Below are positions 10,717 through 23,450 of a stretch of 64,000 nucleotides of DNA, piece after piece. The number at the start of each line of letters is the position of its first letter. The stretch's first letter is position 1. The position numbers were made by a program, and so were the translations under genes. The notes under the pieces are model-generated. The model searched no databases. It had not been told where the DNA came from and saw only the letters and a program-made list of their open reading frames with translations. The stretch comes from Impatiens glandulifera (Eukaryota; Streptophyta; Magnoliopsida; Ericales; Balsaminaceae): assembly GCF_907164915.1 (NCBI RefSeq), contig NC_061862.1:2232001-2296000 (forward strand). Reading direction: 5' to 3'.

Positions 10717-10721
10717 GAACT

Positions 10722-11862
10722 CTTATGAACAAAGTAAGATGCATGCTGAATCAGTCTAGAATTTCTAAGAGTTTCTTGGCTGAAGCCCCATTTACCTAAA
10801 GCTATGTTATCAATAGATCACCTTTATCGGTTTTAAGTTTCAAAGTGCCTGAAAAAGTTTGGTCTAGACATTCTCCGAGCTATAATCACTTAAAATCATT
10901 TGGTTGTTTGTCCTATGTACATGTGAACTAGGGGAAGCTTAATTCGAGAGCCAAGAAGAGATATTTTCTAGGTTATCCTTAAGGTATAAAGGGTTACAAG
11001 ATTTGTCTTAGTGATGAAAAAAAAGATTGTCATATCTCGTGATGTTGTCTTCAACGAAGATAAGTTTTATCATAATGATGTACAAGACAAACAATCTGCT
11101 GGTCAATATGATCAGAACAGACACACAAGGGTTTAATTTAACTGTGGAGTTTTGGACTCATCGTCTTATGATCAATGTAGAGCTACTAATGAGAATCAAG
11201 TTAAAGAAGTTTTTAATATCCGACCTGATCAGCAAGAATCTAATCCTGATGTTGAAGACTTTGAACAAGCATTTGAAGAAGTTGATTTGCCTAATTATCA
11301 GTTTGCACGTGATAGAGTTCGAAGAGAAGTGCGACGTCCAACGAAGTTTGGTCAAGCTAATTTGATAGTTTTTGCACTTAATGCAAGTGAAGTTACAGAA
11401 GTTGAAGAACCTTTGAGTTATAAAGAAGCTATGTTAAGTAAGGCATCTAAACAGTGGTACGATTTGATGATAGAAATCAGACCTGGGATTTGGTTGGTAA
11501 ACCCCAAGGGTGTAGGGTGATAGACTGTAAATGGGTATTCAAGTGGAAGTCAGGGATTCTAGGTGTTGAGAAACCAAGATTCAAATCAAGGCTGGTCGTC
11601 AAGGATTACTCTTAGATTGAAGGGACGGACTATCACGATATTTTTTCGTCGATAGTCAAACATTCCTCAATTAGGTTGGTGTTGGCCATATCTGCAATGA
11701 AGAACTTGGAAATTGAGTAGCTTGACGAAAAAATTATAATTGCAAACTGATGGTAAAATTGATGATAAACTATATGATATTTTTTCGTCGATAGTCAAAC
11801 ATTCCTCAATTAGGTTGGTGTTGGCCATATCTGCAATGAAGAACTTGGAAATTGAGTAGGTT
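10722..11862 (+). pseudogene. Copia polyprotein relic, right half
   Basis: This continues the relic at 6,175-7,122: the end of integrase, the linker (a longer readable piece at 11,152-11,520) and the start of RT (NCKWVFKWK-, RLVVKDY-like, IVKHSSIRLVL). Several stops are present. An 84-bp piece of the RT start is present twice, at about 11,637-11,720 and 11,777-11,860. RT catalytic motifs and RNase H are missing, and satellite resumes directly after the second copy. Confidence 0.85.
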
Positions 11863-11864
11863 GA

Positions 11865-14800
11865 TGTGATTTGGTTTTATACTAATTGTAATTTAAATTA
11901 CTTGTGATTTATGATGTAAAATTATATTTTGTTTGATTATAAAACTTTGTGTATTAGAATATTTCATTTATGCATATTCTTCTACTTAGTTGGTTTAGTC
12001 TTACACATTATAAGATAAGACTAAATTGTTGCGGATGGATAAAACACAAAAATTCTAATAGACTTAAAATGATCACTTACTAATGTTAGTTTAATAGTGA
12101 TTGTGATTTGGTGGCTTTACATTTGAATGACTTTGTTTGGGACGTATAATTATAATCAATTTAAAATTAGAAAAACTCTGTTTATGAGAATACTTCATTT
12201 TTGCATATTCTCCTACTTAGATAGTTTAGTATTAAAAATAATATGATTAGACTATATTGTTGTCGCGTGGATTGAAACACATAAATTCTAAAAAATTGAG
12301 AACGGTCATTTACCAATATCGGTTTATAGTAATTATGATTTTGTGACTTGTGATTTGAATGACTTGTTTTTGGTACATAAAATTATATTCGTTTTGAAAT
12401 TATAAAAACTTTGTATGAGAATACTATATTTCTGTATATTCTCATACTTAGTTGGTTTAGTTTACAAGTAATATGATAAAACTATATTGTTGACATGTGG
12501 ATAGAAATACAAATTTTTAAAAGATTGAGAACGATCATTTACCAATGTTGTTTATAGTGATTGTGATTTTGTGGTTTTAGATTTTATTGACTTTGATTTA
12601 GGACGTATAATTATATTCAGTTGAAATTATAAAAATTATGTGTATGAGAATACTTCATTTTTGTTTGTTCTCCTACTTAGTTAATTTAGTTTTACAAATA
12701 ATATGATAAGACTATATTGTTGCCGCGGAGATAGAAACGCAAAAATTCTATAAGATTTAGAACAATCACTTCTTAATGTTGGTTTATAGTGATTATGATT
12801 TAATGACTTATGATTTGAATGATTTGTAATTTGGGACGTATAATTATACTCGGTTTGAAATTATAAAATTTTTGTGTATTAGAATACTTTATTTGTATAT
12901 TCTCCTACTTAGTTTATTTAGTTTTACAAATAATATGATTAAACCATATTTTTACCTCGTAGATAGAAAAAAAAAATTAAGAGAATAAAAAGGATCATTA
13001 CCAATGTTAGTTTTATTGGGATTGTGATTTGGTGATTTGTGATTTGGGATATATAATTATATTCGGTTTAAATTATAAAAACTGTGTATTTCATATTCTC
13101 TTACTTAGTAGGTTTATTATTACAAATAATATGATATAATTATATAGTTTCCACGTGGATAGAAACAAATTTTTTTAAAAAATTGAAAACGATCATTTAT
13201 CAATGTTAGTTTTATAGTTATTGTGAATTGGTACGAATAATTATATTTGGTTTGAAATTATAATTCTCTATGTATGAGAATACTTCATTTATTCGTATTC
13301 TCATATTTAGTTGGTTTATTCTTACATATAATATGGTAAGATTATATTGTTGTCGTGAAAAATTCTAAAAGATTGACAAAAATCACATACTTATGTTGGT
13401 TTTATAGTGATTGTGATTTGGTGCTTTAAATTTGAATTATTTGTGTATAGGACATATAATTATATTCAGTTTGAAATTATAAAAACTTTGTGTATAAGAA
13501 TATTTCATTTCTCCATATTATCTACTTAATTGTTTTAGTCTTACAAATATTATGAGAAGACAATATTGTTATAACGTAGATAGAAACAAAATATTCTTAA
13601 CGATCACTTCCTATTGTTGATTTATAGTGATTGAGATTTGGTGACTTGTAATTTGATGATTTTACGTGATTTGTAACGTGAAATTATATTATGTTTGGAT
13701 GATACAATTATATTCTTTTTGGGTGACTATTTTTTTTGTGTATAAGAATACTTCAATTCTGCATATTCTCATTATTGGTTGATTTAGTCTTACAAATAAT
13801 ATGATAATATTATATTGTTGCCACATGAATAGAAGCACACAAAAATTCTAAAGATTGAGAACGATCAATTACCAATGTTGGTTTTATAGTTATTTTGATT
13901 TGGTTACTTATGATTTGAATTGGGACGTAAAATTATATTCGGTTTAAATTATAAAAACTATGTATATGAAAATACTAAATTTCTCCATATTCTCATACTT
14001 AGTTGGTTAGTCTTACAAATAATATAATAAAACTATATTTTTGTCGCGTGGATAGAAATACAAATTTTTTAAAAGATTGAGAACGATCAATTACTAATGT
14101 TGGTTTTATAGTGAATGTGATTTGGCGACTTATGATTTGGGACGTATAATTATATTTGGTTAGAAATTATAAAAATTCTATGTATGAGAATACTTCATTA
14201 ATGTGTATTCTCATATTTAGTTCGTTTATTCTTACAAATAATATGATAAATCTATATTGTTGTTGCGAAAAATTCTAAAAGATTAAGAACAATCACTTAC
14301 TAATGTTGGTTTTATAGTATGTTGGTTTTATAGTGATTATGATTTGGTGATTTAAAACTTTATAATTTGTAGTTTGGGACACATAATTATATTCGTTTTA
14401 AATTATAAAAATTCTATGTATGAGATTACTTCAATTCTGCATATTTTCCTAATTAGTTAGTTAAATTTTATAATTTATATGATAAGATTATATTGTTGCC
14501 GCGTGAATAAATTCACAAAAAATTTAAAAGATTGAGAATGATCACTTTCTAATGTTGATTTTATAGTGATTGTGATTTGATATGTATAATTATATTCACT
14601 TTTAAATTATAAAATTTTGTGTATGATAATACTTCAATTCTACATATTCTCCTATTTAGTTGATTTGATCTTTACAATAATATGATAAGAATATATATGG
14701 TTGCCGCGTGGATAGAATCACAATAATTCTAAAATTTGAGAACGATCATTTACTAATATTGGTTTTATAGTGATTGAGATTTGGTGACTTTAGAGTTGAA

Positions 14801-16500
14801 TGACTTGTGATTTGGGACGTATAATTATATTCAGTTTAAAATTATAAAAACTATGTGTATGAGAATACTTCATTTATGCATATTCTCATAGTTGATAATT
14901 ATCACTTACTAATGTTATTTTAATACAAATAATATGATAAGCCTATGTTGTTGCCGCGTAAATAGAAACACAAAAATTTCAAAAGATTGAGAACATTCAC
15001 TTATTAATGTTGATTTATGGAGATTGTGATTTGTGACTTGTGACTTGAACGAAATGTGATTTGTGACGTAAAATTATACTCCTTTTAGATTATAAAAACT
15101 CGGTGGGTGAGAATGCTTCATTTATGCATATTGATTGAGAACGATCATTTACCAATGTTGATTTTATATTGATTGTGATTTGGTGACTTTAATATTTATT
15201 ATGTGATCTGGTTTTATAGTGATTGTAATTTAAATTAATTGTGATTTATGACGTAAAATTATATTCTGTTTGGATTAAAAAAACTTTATGTATTAGAATA
15301 TTTCATTTATGCATATTCTTCTACTTAGTTGCTTTAGTCTTACACATAATAAGATAAGACTCCATTGTTGTATTGTTGTAGCAGGGATAAAACATAAAAA
15401 TTCTATTACATTAAAAATGATCACTTGTTAGTTTAATAGTGATTATGATTTGGTGGCTTTACATTTGATTTTGTTTGGGATTTATAATTATATTCGATTC
15501 AAAATTAAAAAATCTTTTTATAATTATATTCGATTCAAAATTAAAAAATCTTTATTTATGAAAATACTTCATTTCTACATATTCTCCTACCTAGATGGTA
15601 TAGTATTACAAATAATATGATTAGAATATATTGTTATCGCGTGGATAAAAACACATAAATTCTAAAACATTGAGAACGATCATTTACCATTATCGGTTTA
15701 TAGTGATTATGATTTGGTGACTTGTGATTTGAATAACTTGTGATTTGAGACATAAAATTATATTCGTTTTGAAATTATAAAAACTTTGTGTATGAGAATA
15801 TTACATTTCTGCATATTATCATACTTAGTTGGTTTAGTCTTACAAATAATACGATAAAACTATATTGTTGACATGTGGATAGAAATATAAATTTTTTAAA
15901 AGATTTAGAATGATCATTTACCAATATTGGTTTTATAGTGATTGTGATTTGGTGGTTTTAGATTTTAATGACTTTTGATTTAGCACATATAAATTATATT
16001 CGGTTGAAATTATAAAAATTATGTGTATGAGAATACTTCATTTATGTTTATTCTCCTACTTAGTTCATTTAGTTTTATAAATAATATGTTAAGACTATAT
16101 TGTTACCGCGGAGATAGAAACGCAAAAATTCTATAAGATTTAGAACAATTACTTCTTAATGTTGGTTTATAGTGATTATGATTTGATGACTTGTGATTTA
16201 AATGATTTGGGATGTATAATTTTACTCGGTTTGAAATTATAAAAATTATGTGTATGAGAATATTTAATTTGTGTATATTCTCCTACTTAGTTGATTTAGT
16301 TTTACAAATAATATGATTAAACTATATTTTTCCTCGTAGATAGAAACACAATTTTTTTAAGAGATTGAAAATGATCATTACCAATGTTGGTTTTATTGTG
16401 ATTGTGATTTGGTGACTTGTGATTTAGGAAGTATAATTATATTCGGTTTAAATAATAAAAATTGTGTATTTTATCACTTCATTTTTGCATATTCTCTACT
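11865..16500 (+). repeat. satellite array 2 (plus orientation)
   Basis: About twenty tandem monomers are of the same family as array 1, with the same landmarks. A block of roughly 1.25 kb at 11,862-13,100 reappears as 15,206-16,500 with matching monomer-specific variants (e.g. GCGGAGATAGAAACGC near 12,725 and 16,107). A local 31-bp duplication stands near 15,490-15,550. Confidence 0.95.
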
Positions 16501-17060
16501 TAGTGACTTTGATTAATAAGATGATAAATGTTGTAATTAAACAAAGGTTGAGGAAGAAGAATGAAGTTGATCTCAAACAAGTCAAGCTGTAGTAGAGGAA
16601 ACAAAATAGGAAGATACTTAGACTAGTCAAGTTTAAACAGAGGATACCAAGGCTGATGGAGAGGATACCAAAACTGATGTTGAAAGAAACAAAGACAAGA
16701 ATCTTGAAATTCAAGTAGAGGAAACAAAGATAAGAACTTTGAAGTACTGAAAAAAGAACTTTTTCTATCAGATTAGCACGGGTTCGTATAAAGAAATATC
16801 ATACAATGAGAATAAAAAGCCTCGTCATCTTCTTCAATTTAATCTCCTTACTTCGCAAGAGAAAGAGAAAGAGAAAGAGAAAGGGGAAGAAGGTCTTATG
16901 AAGCAACATGTTTATATGGAAATAAACACCCTGATTAGGGTAGTTTGGATCAATTTTTGATTATATATTCTTTTCATTTGTAATCTCTGGTGTTTGTTTT
17001 TGCGAAAGCTACTAATCAGTTTGTTTATGGTCTTTTGTAAAAGTTATTAATTAACAAACT
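16501..17060 (+). pseudogene. LINE ORF1-type fragment (C-terminal part)
   Basis: The sequence from about 16,680 parallels 33,880-34,170: a lysine/glutamate-rich tract, a TGSYKEI-like stretch, a GAAAGA-rich low-complexity run (16,858-16,886) and a shared tail. That second copy follows a DUF4283/zinc-knuckle region typical of plant LINE ORF1, so I assign this piece to the same source. It is broken by stops and sits between satellite segments. Confidence 0.5.
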
Positions 17061-17130
17061 CTTTCCATCTAAAAGATTGAGAACGATCACTTATTTAAGT
17101 TCATTTTATAGTGATTGTGATTTGGTAAAT
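17061..17130 (+). repeat. satellite remnant
   Basis: Part of one monomer (AAAGATTGAGAACGATCACTT through GTGATTGTGATTTGG), plus orientation. Confidence 0.85.
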
Positions 17131-17489
17131 TGCAGACTTTGAGTCAAGTTTCTTTCATGTTCTGATAAAGAAGGTGCATGGAAGATCCATTGGAGGAAAG
17201 TGTCAATGTCCTCCACCATAAGGAGGATTTTTATATTACAATCCTCCTTGGGTCAAGGGACTCGTTTATTCCAAAGTACACATCCTTTCCATTCACTAGG
17301 AACTTCATCTTCTTCGAGTTTGAGATATTTTTCTTGAGTAACATTTGATGAAGTATTATTTTTGAGAACAGCATGCCTGAGGCTCTGAATAAATTTTGGA
17401 ATTTGGTTTCTAGAACCCTATCCATAAGATCTATTGTAGTAAACTTCTGGGCAATTTTTGTCAGATTGGGTTTCCATGAAACCTACCAA
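17131..17489. other. unassigned spacer
   Basis: A 64-codon minus-strand ORF at 17,231-17,425 resembles nothing I recognise. There are no repeat landmarks. Confidence 0.4.
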
Positions 17490-18480
17490 GAAACTGCTCA
17501 TTCATGAGAATAATGGTTTTGGTTGGCGTAATCTTCAAAAAGGAACAATAGTATGTTAGAATAAGTCGTGAAAAAAATGAAAAAACATGACAAGGTCATA
17601 TAAGATCGTGACGAGTTTATATACGATCGTGATAAACATGACAGTTACAAGGTTTGACGAATAAGACAGTAACAAGGTTTGAAAACATGACAATAAAAAT
17701 GTTTGACAAAAAAACTCATACTCACATGATTAATCAAGACGAGGTTTGAAGGAATGACGAGATGAATTTTGATGGATGAGTTGAGGCAGTGTGCGCACTG
17801 TCTAGCACTTTGCATCTTTGCGTGACACAATATAATTTGTGTGACACACTATACAATTTGCGTGACGCACTATACATATTTCGTGTGATGCACTATATAT
17901 ATTCGCATCACACACTATATATATTCGCATGACGCACTATACATATTTCGCGTGACGCACCAGACATTATGGACATTTTACATGCTCAAAATATTATTTT
18001 TGCAAACATTATTAACTTTGAATTATTTTTCAAATTTCACCTCTTATTGGTATCATTTCGTTAAATTACTACAATTTTTAAAGCTCCAATTTAAACAAAA
18101 TCCCAAAAGAGAATTCAAAAAATCTTTTGGCTCAAAGTTTGAGATGATAAATATACAAGGTATATAGACATAGTATTTATTAAATTCAAACTATACATGA
18201 CCGTTTTAAATTTGAATATTTTTTAAAACAATAATTTTGATGGAAGAAGTTATTGATGATATTGATGGGATAATGGTTTATTTGAATTAAATACAAATAA
18301 ACCACATCAAACGAGTGATCTAAATTTAAATGACAATCTAAATGACGAGAAAAAATATGTTTTGAAATAACTCAATGTGTGATTCATTCAGGTCATGGAA
18401 ACAAGCAGGTGTGCAAAATCCAAACAGAAGCAAAAGAATAGACAAAAAAAATGATAGAAAAATAAAGATAGAGACTTCAC
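17490..18480 (+). repeat. dispersed repeat with internal minisatellite (inverted partner at 60,906-61,932)
   Basis: About 990 bp match the reverse complement of 60,906-61,932 from a CTGCTCATTCATG stretch to an AGAGACTTCA end. It contains repeated ACAAGGTTTGACG-like motifs (17,640-17,720) and a minisatellite of about 24-bp units built on GCGTGACGCACTATACATAT (17,811-17,965). No protein is evident. Both copies lie between satellite on one side and Copia sequence on the other. Confidence 0.8.
17811..17965. repeat. minisatellite, about 24-bp units
   Basis: About six imperfect units of GTGACGCACTATACATATTTC type. The partner copy at 61,440-61,590 has a similar array with different unit variants. 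Confidence 0.85.
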
Positions 18481-18638
18481 ATATTGTGAGTAAGGATAAG
18501 CCATTCGGTTAAATATGTACTCTTCTCATTTGGCTTTTTCTTTCTTTCTTCCTTTCTTCATTATTTCTCCCTCTCTAAAAAATGATGGTCCTAACTCTTG
18601 TGGTTGCTTATTAAAAAGACACCACTCTCTAGGGTATT

Positions 18639-18859
18639 TGTTATTTATTTTAAAGTAGAAAAGAGATAAAAGGAAAACTTAATAATTTTTATTAAACTGA
18701 AATCATTTAAATACAATGACTAGATAGTGGAAATAAAAAGTAGGGAAATACATGGACATGATTTACTAAAAACTCTCCTAGAAACCACCAATAAACCACT
18801 AACTAAAACTGAATTACTAAAAATAAGGGAAAATAACATAATTCAAGCAAACTTCAACA
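18639..18859 (-). repeat. 3' LTR, degenerate Copia
   Basis: 221 bp; diverged from the partner at 22,659-22,881 by substitutions and small indels. Confidence 0.9.
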
Positions 18860-21800
18860 CTCCTCCTTGCTTGAGTTGCTGTAGATGCCAAGTTTCTCCC
18901 TTAAGAACTCGAACTTGTTCCTCGGTAAGGCCTTGGTGAATATGTCTACTAACTGAAGTTCAGTTTTGCAGTACTTCAACTTAACATATCCCTCTTTTTG
19001 CACTTCCCTAAGAAAGAACAATTTGATGTTTAAATGTTTGGTCTTCCCATGAAAAACAGGATTGTTTGAGATAGAAATTGCAGCTTGGTTGTCAACAAAC
19101 ACCTCTGTACAATCTTCTTGTCTCAAGCTCAGATCAATTAGTACTTTCCTCAGCCACAAAGCTTGATTTGCAGCAATAGTAGCAGCAATGAACTCTGCTT
19201 CTTCTGTGGATTGTGCAATTATCTCCTGTTTCTTATAGGACCATTAGAACACTCCTGAACCAAAACTAAAATAATAGCCCGAAGTACTTTTCATATCATC
19301 AATAGATCCAGCCCAATCACTGTCTAAATAACCTTGTAAAGAACACTTCAGACCTGTACTGAACTTAATGCCAAATTTTGTTGTTCCTCTAACATATCTA
19401 AGAACCCTCTTAGCTTCTCTAAAATGAGTTTCAATTGCACTATTAGTAAATCTTGACAAAAGACTTATATAATGCGACTTATAGCATGCACTATATCAGG
19501 TCTGGTTGTTATCAAGTAATGAGACATTCAACCAACCTTCTATAGAGAGCCTCATCAATTTTATCAGTTTTATCATTCTTTCTCAGTTTCTCCTTATGAC
19601 ACATAGGAGTAGACATACTTTTACAATCCTCAATTTTGAACTTCTTTAAGATCTCATTGGCATACATTTTTGGTAAATGAAGATCTCATCAATTTTCGGC
19701 ATAATTTCCATCCCAAGGAAATATGCCATCTCTCCTAAATCTGTTATCTGAAAAGAACTTTGCATATCTCTTTTAAACTCTTCAACAAGCTTAGCATTGC
19801 TTTCTGTTACTAACAGGTCATCAACATATAAAGAGATGACAACAAAATTGATTTCTTCACCTTTAACTTAAAGAGTTGCTTCACTTAGGCTTTTTCTGAA
19901 GTCCAACTCCATCAAATACTTATCATTTCTGTTGTACTAGGCCCTTGGAGCCTATTTCAGTCCATACAAGGGTTTCTTGAGCAAGTAATCTTCATCTTTA
20001 TACCCTTTCACAACAAACCCTTCAGGTTGCTCAACATAAATCTCCTCTTCAAGAACTCCATTCAAAAATACAGATTTAACATCTAGCTGATACACTTTCT
20101 AGCCCTTTTGAACAGCCAAAGAAAGTAGCAATCTAATGGTATCTAATCTAGCTATAGGAGCAAATGTTTCAGAAAAATCAACACCAAAAATCTGAGCAAA
20201 CCTTTTAACAACAAGCCTTGCTTTGTGTTTGTTAATGGAGCCATTTGCATTCAGTTTGGTTCTAAACACCCACTTCACTCCTATCACCTTTCTGTCCCTT
20301 GGCCTCTTTACAAGCTTCTAAGTATGATTCTTGTTGATCATAATGATCTTCTCTTTCATTGCAAGTCTCTATTTTGGATTCCTTTCAGCTTCCTAATAAT
20401 CTGCACGCTCAAGGACTGCAACATTGCAACTCGGTAAATATCAAAGAACAATCTTGTGCCCCTCACTGGTTCATCATCCACCAACTCTTCTTCATTCAGT
20501 TGAGGATATGGATTTGGTTCTACTGCTTCCCAATTCTAATTGTCATTCTCCATGAAGTGCACATCTCGACTTATCATAATCTTTCTGGTTTAAGGCTGAA
20601 AAATTCGATAAGCCTTTGAAACTGTGTTGTACCCCACAAAGATTCCAACTTCACCTTTTTTATCTAGCTAATCTCTCTTGATATGTGGTATATAAGAATA
20701 ACACAAATACCCAAATACTTTAAGGTTTTTACAGAAGGCTTGTAACTATACCATGCCTCAAATGGTGTCCTTCCTTCCACAACCTTAGTTGGTAGCCTGT
20801 TGAGTAGAAAGACTGCAGTGTTTGCAGCCTCTGCCCAGTACTCCTTTGACAAGTCTTTTTCATGAAGCATACACCTTGCCATCTCCATGATAGTACATTT
20901 TTTTCCTATCACTCACTCCATTCTGCTGAGGAGTGTATGGGGCTGTCAATTAGTGTTGAATCCCAGTTTCTTCACAGAACTGATTGAATTGTTCTGAAGT
21001 GTACTCCTTGCCATTATCAGACTTTAAGGCCTAAATCTTGCAGCCACTTTGAACTTCTATACACTGTTTAAATCTCAAAAACACACTTGAGAAAATAGAT
21101 TCAACACATCCTTGTATAGTCATCAATGAAAACTATGTAATACTTACTCCCATTTATTGAAGGAGTTCTATGAGGCCCAGCAAGGTCTGTGTGGATCAAT
21201 TTTAGCTAGCCTCTCAGTTGCTCTCAAGGTTACTGGCTTGAAAAGAAGTCTTGATTGCTTCCCTAATTGACAAGCTTAATTTCCCTTTCATGCTGACTTT
21301 GAACACATTCACTTCATCTTTGATTAGGCACTCCTTGCCCTAAAAAATTACCTTTAAACCTCTTTCGAGTATCTGACCAACACTTAATAAATTTTGATTG
21401 ATGCTGGGCACAAATAACACATCTTTAATCAACTTAGTATTTGATGAACTACCTACTGCCACTGTCCCTTGACTGTAATGTATTCTCCATTGCCAATTTT
21501 GACTTTGGAGTTGAATGATGTGTCCAATTATTTGAAGAGGCCTCGGTCAAATGTTATGTGGTTGGTGAAGCCACTGTCCACAAGCCAGTTATTACTTGAG
21601 CTATTTTCTGCAAACCAAGTTTCCACAAAGAGTTGCTCCTCCTAGTCTGCAACTTGAGCCACATTTCTTTGCTGAAGGTTCACTTGAGTCACATCCTTCT
21701 TCTGCAGATTACTTTTGCAAATTTTCTGGTGATTCCCCATCATATGACACTTCTCACACTGCACATTTGGCCTCATCCAGCATTTAAAAGGTGCATGACC

Positions 21801-22640
21801 TTTCTTCTCACATTACTTACAAGGAGAAAAGTCTGGTTTAGAACTTCTACTTGTGCTTCGAGAATTTGAACTTGCACTTTCCTTCTTGCTTTTCCAGTTC
21901 TTCTTCCATTTTTCACTTTGTCTTGACTGCACTTTTGCTGGCAATGCTCCTTCTACAAACCCTTCATTCCTCATCAATCTTCTCTATTCTTGTGCCTGAA
22001 AGGCACTAAAATATTTTGCAAGACTGACTTTTGACATGTCTTTAGTGTTCTATAATGAGGAAATGGTAGCCTTACACCTTTCAGAAACAGTTACCAATAA
22101 CTTTTGAACCAATCTGGAATCAGAAAATTCAGTGCCAAGCAATCTTACCTTGTTGAAAATTTGAGTAATCTGTTAGAGTATCTTTGATTGTCTCTGAATC
22201 CTTCATCTTCAACATCTCGAATTCCCTAATTAAATTAAGGAATTGCATCCCTTAATCTTTTCATTTCCTTCATACTCTTCTTTGAGAAAATTTCAGACCT
22301 TAAATGCTTATTTTATGGTCATTATCCTGATGAAAATCTTAGATTACACAGCATCAAACAAAGTAGCCCTTTCCTTTGACTTCCTTATCTTCTTCTCCTT
22401 GTGATTCTTCATCTGTGCCAGTGTTGGGTTAGCTTGTAATTCTGACACTACACACTCTTCTTCAACAACTTCCCAAAGATCATTTGCCTCCAGACGGGCC
22501 TCCATTCGAGCAGCCTAGACATGGTAATTGTTACCATTGAACATAGGTGGTGCTAATGATGTAAAGGGTATATCTGAATCCATAGAAAAAGGTATATGTC
22601 GTGGTAGGTATCTCTCACTCACAGGTCCCTCAAGAAGATA
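18860..22640 (-). pseudogene. Copia gag-pol relic
   Basis: From right to left on the minus strand it has gag (about 22,580-21,900, with an NGNNY-type start), a knuckle and protease region (21,800-21,500), and integrase (about 21,300-20,670; readable YWAEAANTAVFLLNRLPTK stretch at 20,830-20,890). RT follows (20,287-19,600; [22 protein letters not shown]), then RNase H (19,459-18,860; DSDWAGSIDDMKSTSGY, FVDNQAAISIS, KHLNIKLFFLREV). Many stops and frameshifts interrupt it, so it is not functional. Confidence 0.9.
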
Positions 22641-22658
22641 GTTTTGATACCAATTTAT

Positions 22659-22881
22659 TGGTTATTTTAAAATAGAAAAGAGATGGAAGGAAAACTTAAT
22701 AATTTCTATTAAACTGAAATCATACAAATACTAATAAATGACTAGATAGTGGAACTAAAAAGTATAAAATACATGGACATGATCTACTAGAAACTCTCCT
22801 AGAAACCACCCACTAAACCACTAACTAAAACTAAATTACTAAAAACAAGGGAAAATAACCGAATTCAAGCAAACTTTAACA
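22659..22881 (-). repeat. 5' LTR, degenerate Copia
   Basis: 223 bp, partner of 18,639-18,859. Confidence 0.9.
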
Positions 22882-23149
22882 AGATCTTCTTTTTCTTCTT
22901 CTTATTATTTTGTTGTGGGGTGTTAAGCATCTATCTTTACTGATTTCTATTCTATTAAAATATTGGATACATGAAACAATTATTATTTTAGGGTCAATGT
23001 GAGTAAATGTGAGTAAGGATAAGCCATCTTCTTTCCCTTGGGATACTATTTAGATTGTGAAAACTCCATCAAACATGTTTTCTTCTTTTTCTTTTCTAGT
23101 GGAATGTCATTCATGGGATCCTCTAACACGAGTCGTCCTGATGGAATGT
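22882..23149. other. spacer with a short copy of the 20-oxidase upstream region
   Basis: No gene is seen. About 75 bp (23,060-23,133, including ATGTCATTCATGGGATCCTC) match the reverse complement of 55,025-55,110, which lies upstream of the gibberellin 20-oxidase pseudogene. Confidence 0.5.
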
Positions 23150-23287
23150 AGCCCGGTGACCCAAATATATATATATTGTGCGGAAAATTAATTATACAGA
23201 AAGAACACAGAGATTTTTTATACTAGGTTCGACTTCAGATTGATGCCTACGTCCTAGTCCGAGAGAATGACTCTCGAGTTTGAATAC

Positions 23288-23450
23288 TGATAGAGATGAA
23301 TCCCATGGTTATTATTGATAAACAATGTTACAATATATACTAGTCAAAAGACTCTTAATAAGGTAAACCACTAATCTAGGAATCTAAACAAGGTAACCCA
23401 CTAATCTAGGAATCTAAACAAGGTAACAAGATATATACAATATACTAATA
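23288..23450 (-). repeat. 3' LTR, Ale-like Copia
   Basis: 163 bp, identical by eye to 27,919-28,081. It contains a tandem pair of a 32-bp unit (AACCCACTAATCTAGGAATC type). Confidence 0.95.

Larger units (their letters stand above)
18639..22881 (-). mobile_element. degenerate Copia LTR retrotransposon
   Basis: Two LTRs of about 221 and 223 bp (18,639-18,859 and 22,659-22,881, TG...CA) have many differences. A polypurine tract (AAGGAGGAG on the minus strand) adjoins the 3' LTR, and an initiator-Met-type primer-binding site (TGGTATCAAAAC) lies at 22,641-22,652. I see no target duplication: the flanks read GTATT and AGATC. An 18-bp sequence GAGTAAGGATAAGCCATC/T stands just outside both ends (about 18,489 and 23,010). 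Confidence 0.9.

Noticed and set aside
17811..17965. CRISPR-like regular repeat array
   Set aside because: Units are contiguous imperfect minisatellite repeats without unique spacers, in plant nuclear DNA.
18639..22881. Target-site duplication for the degenerate Copia
   Set aside because: The flanking five bases differ (GTATT and AGATC); the 18-bp repeat outside both ends is too far away to be one.
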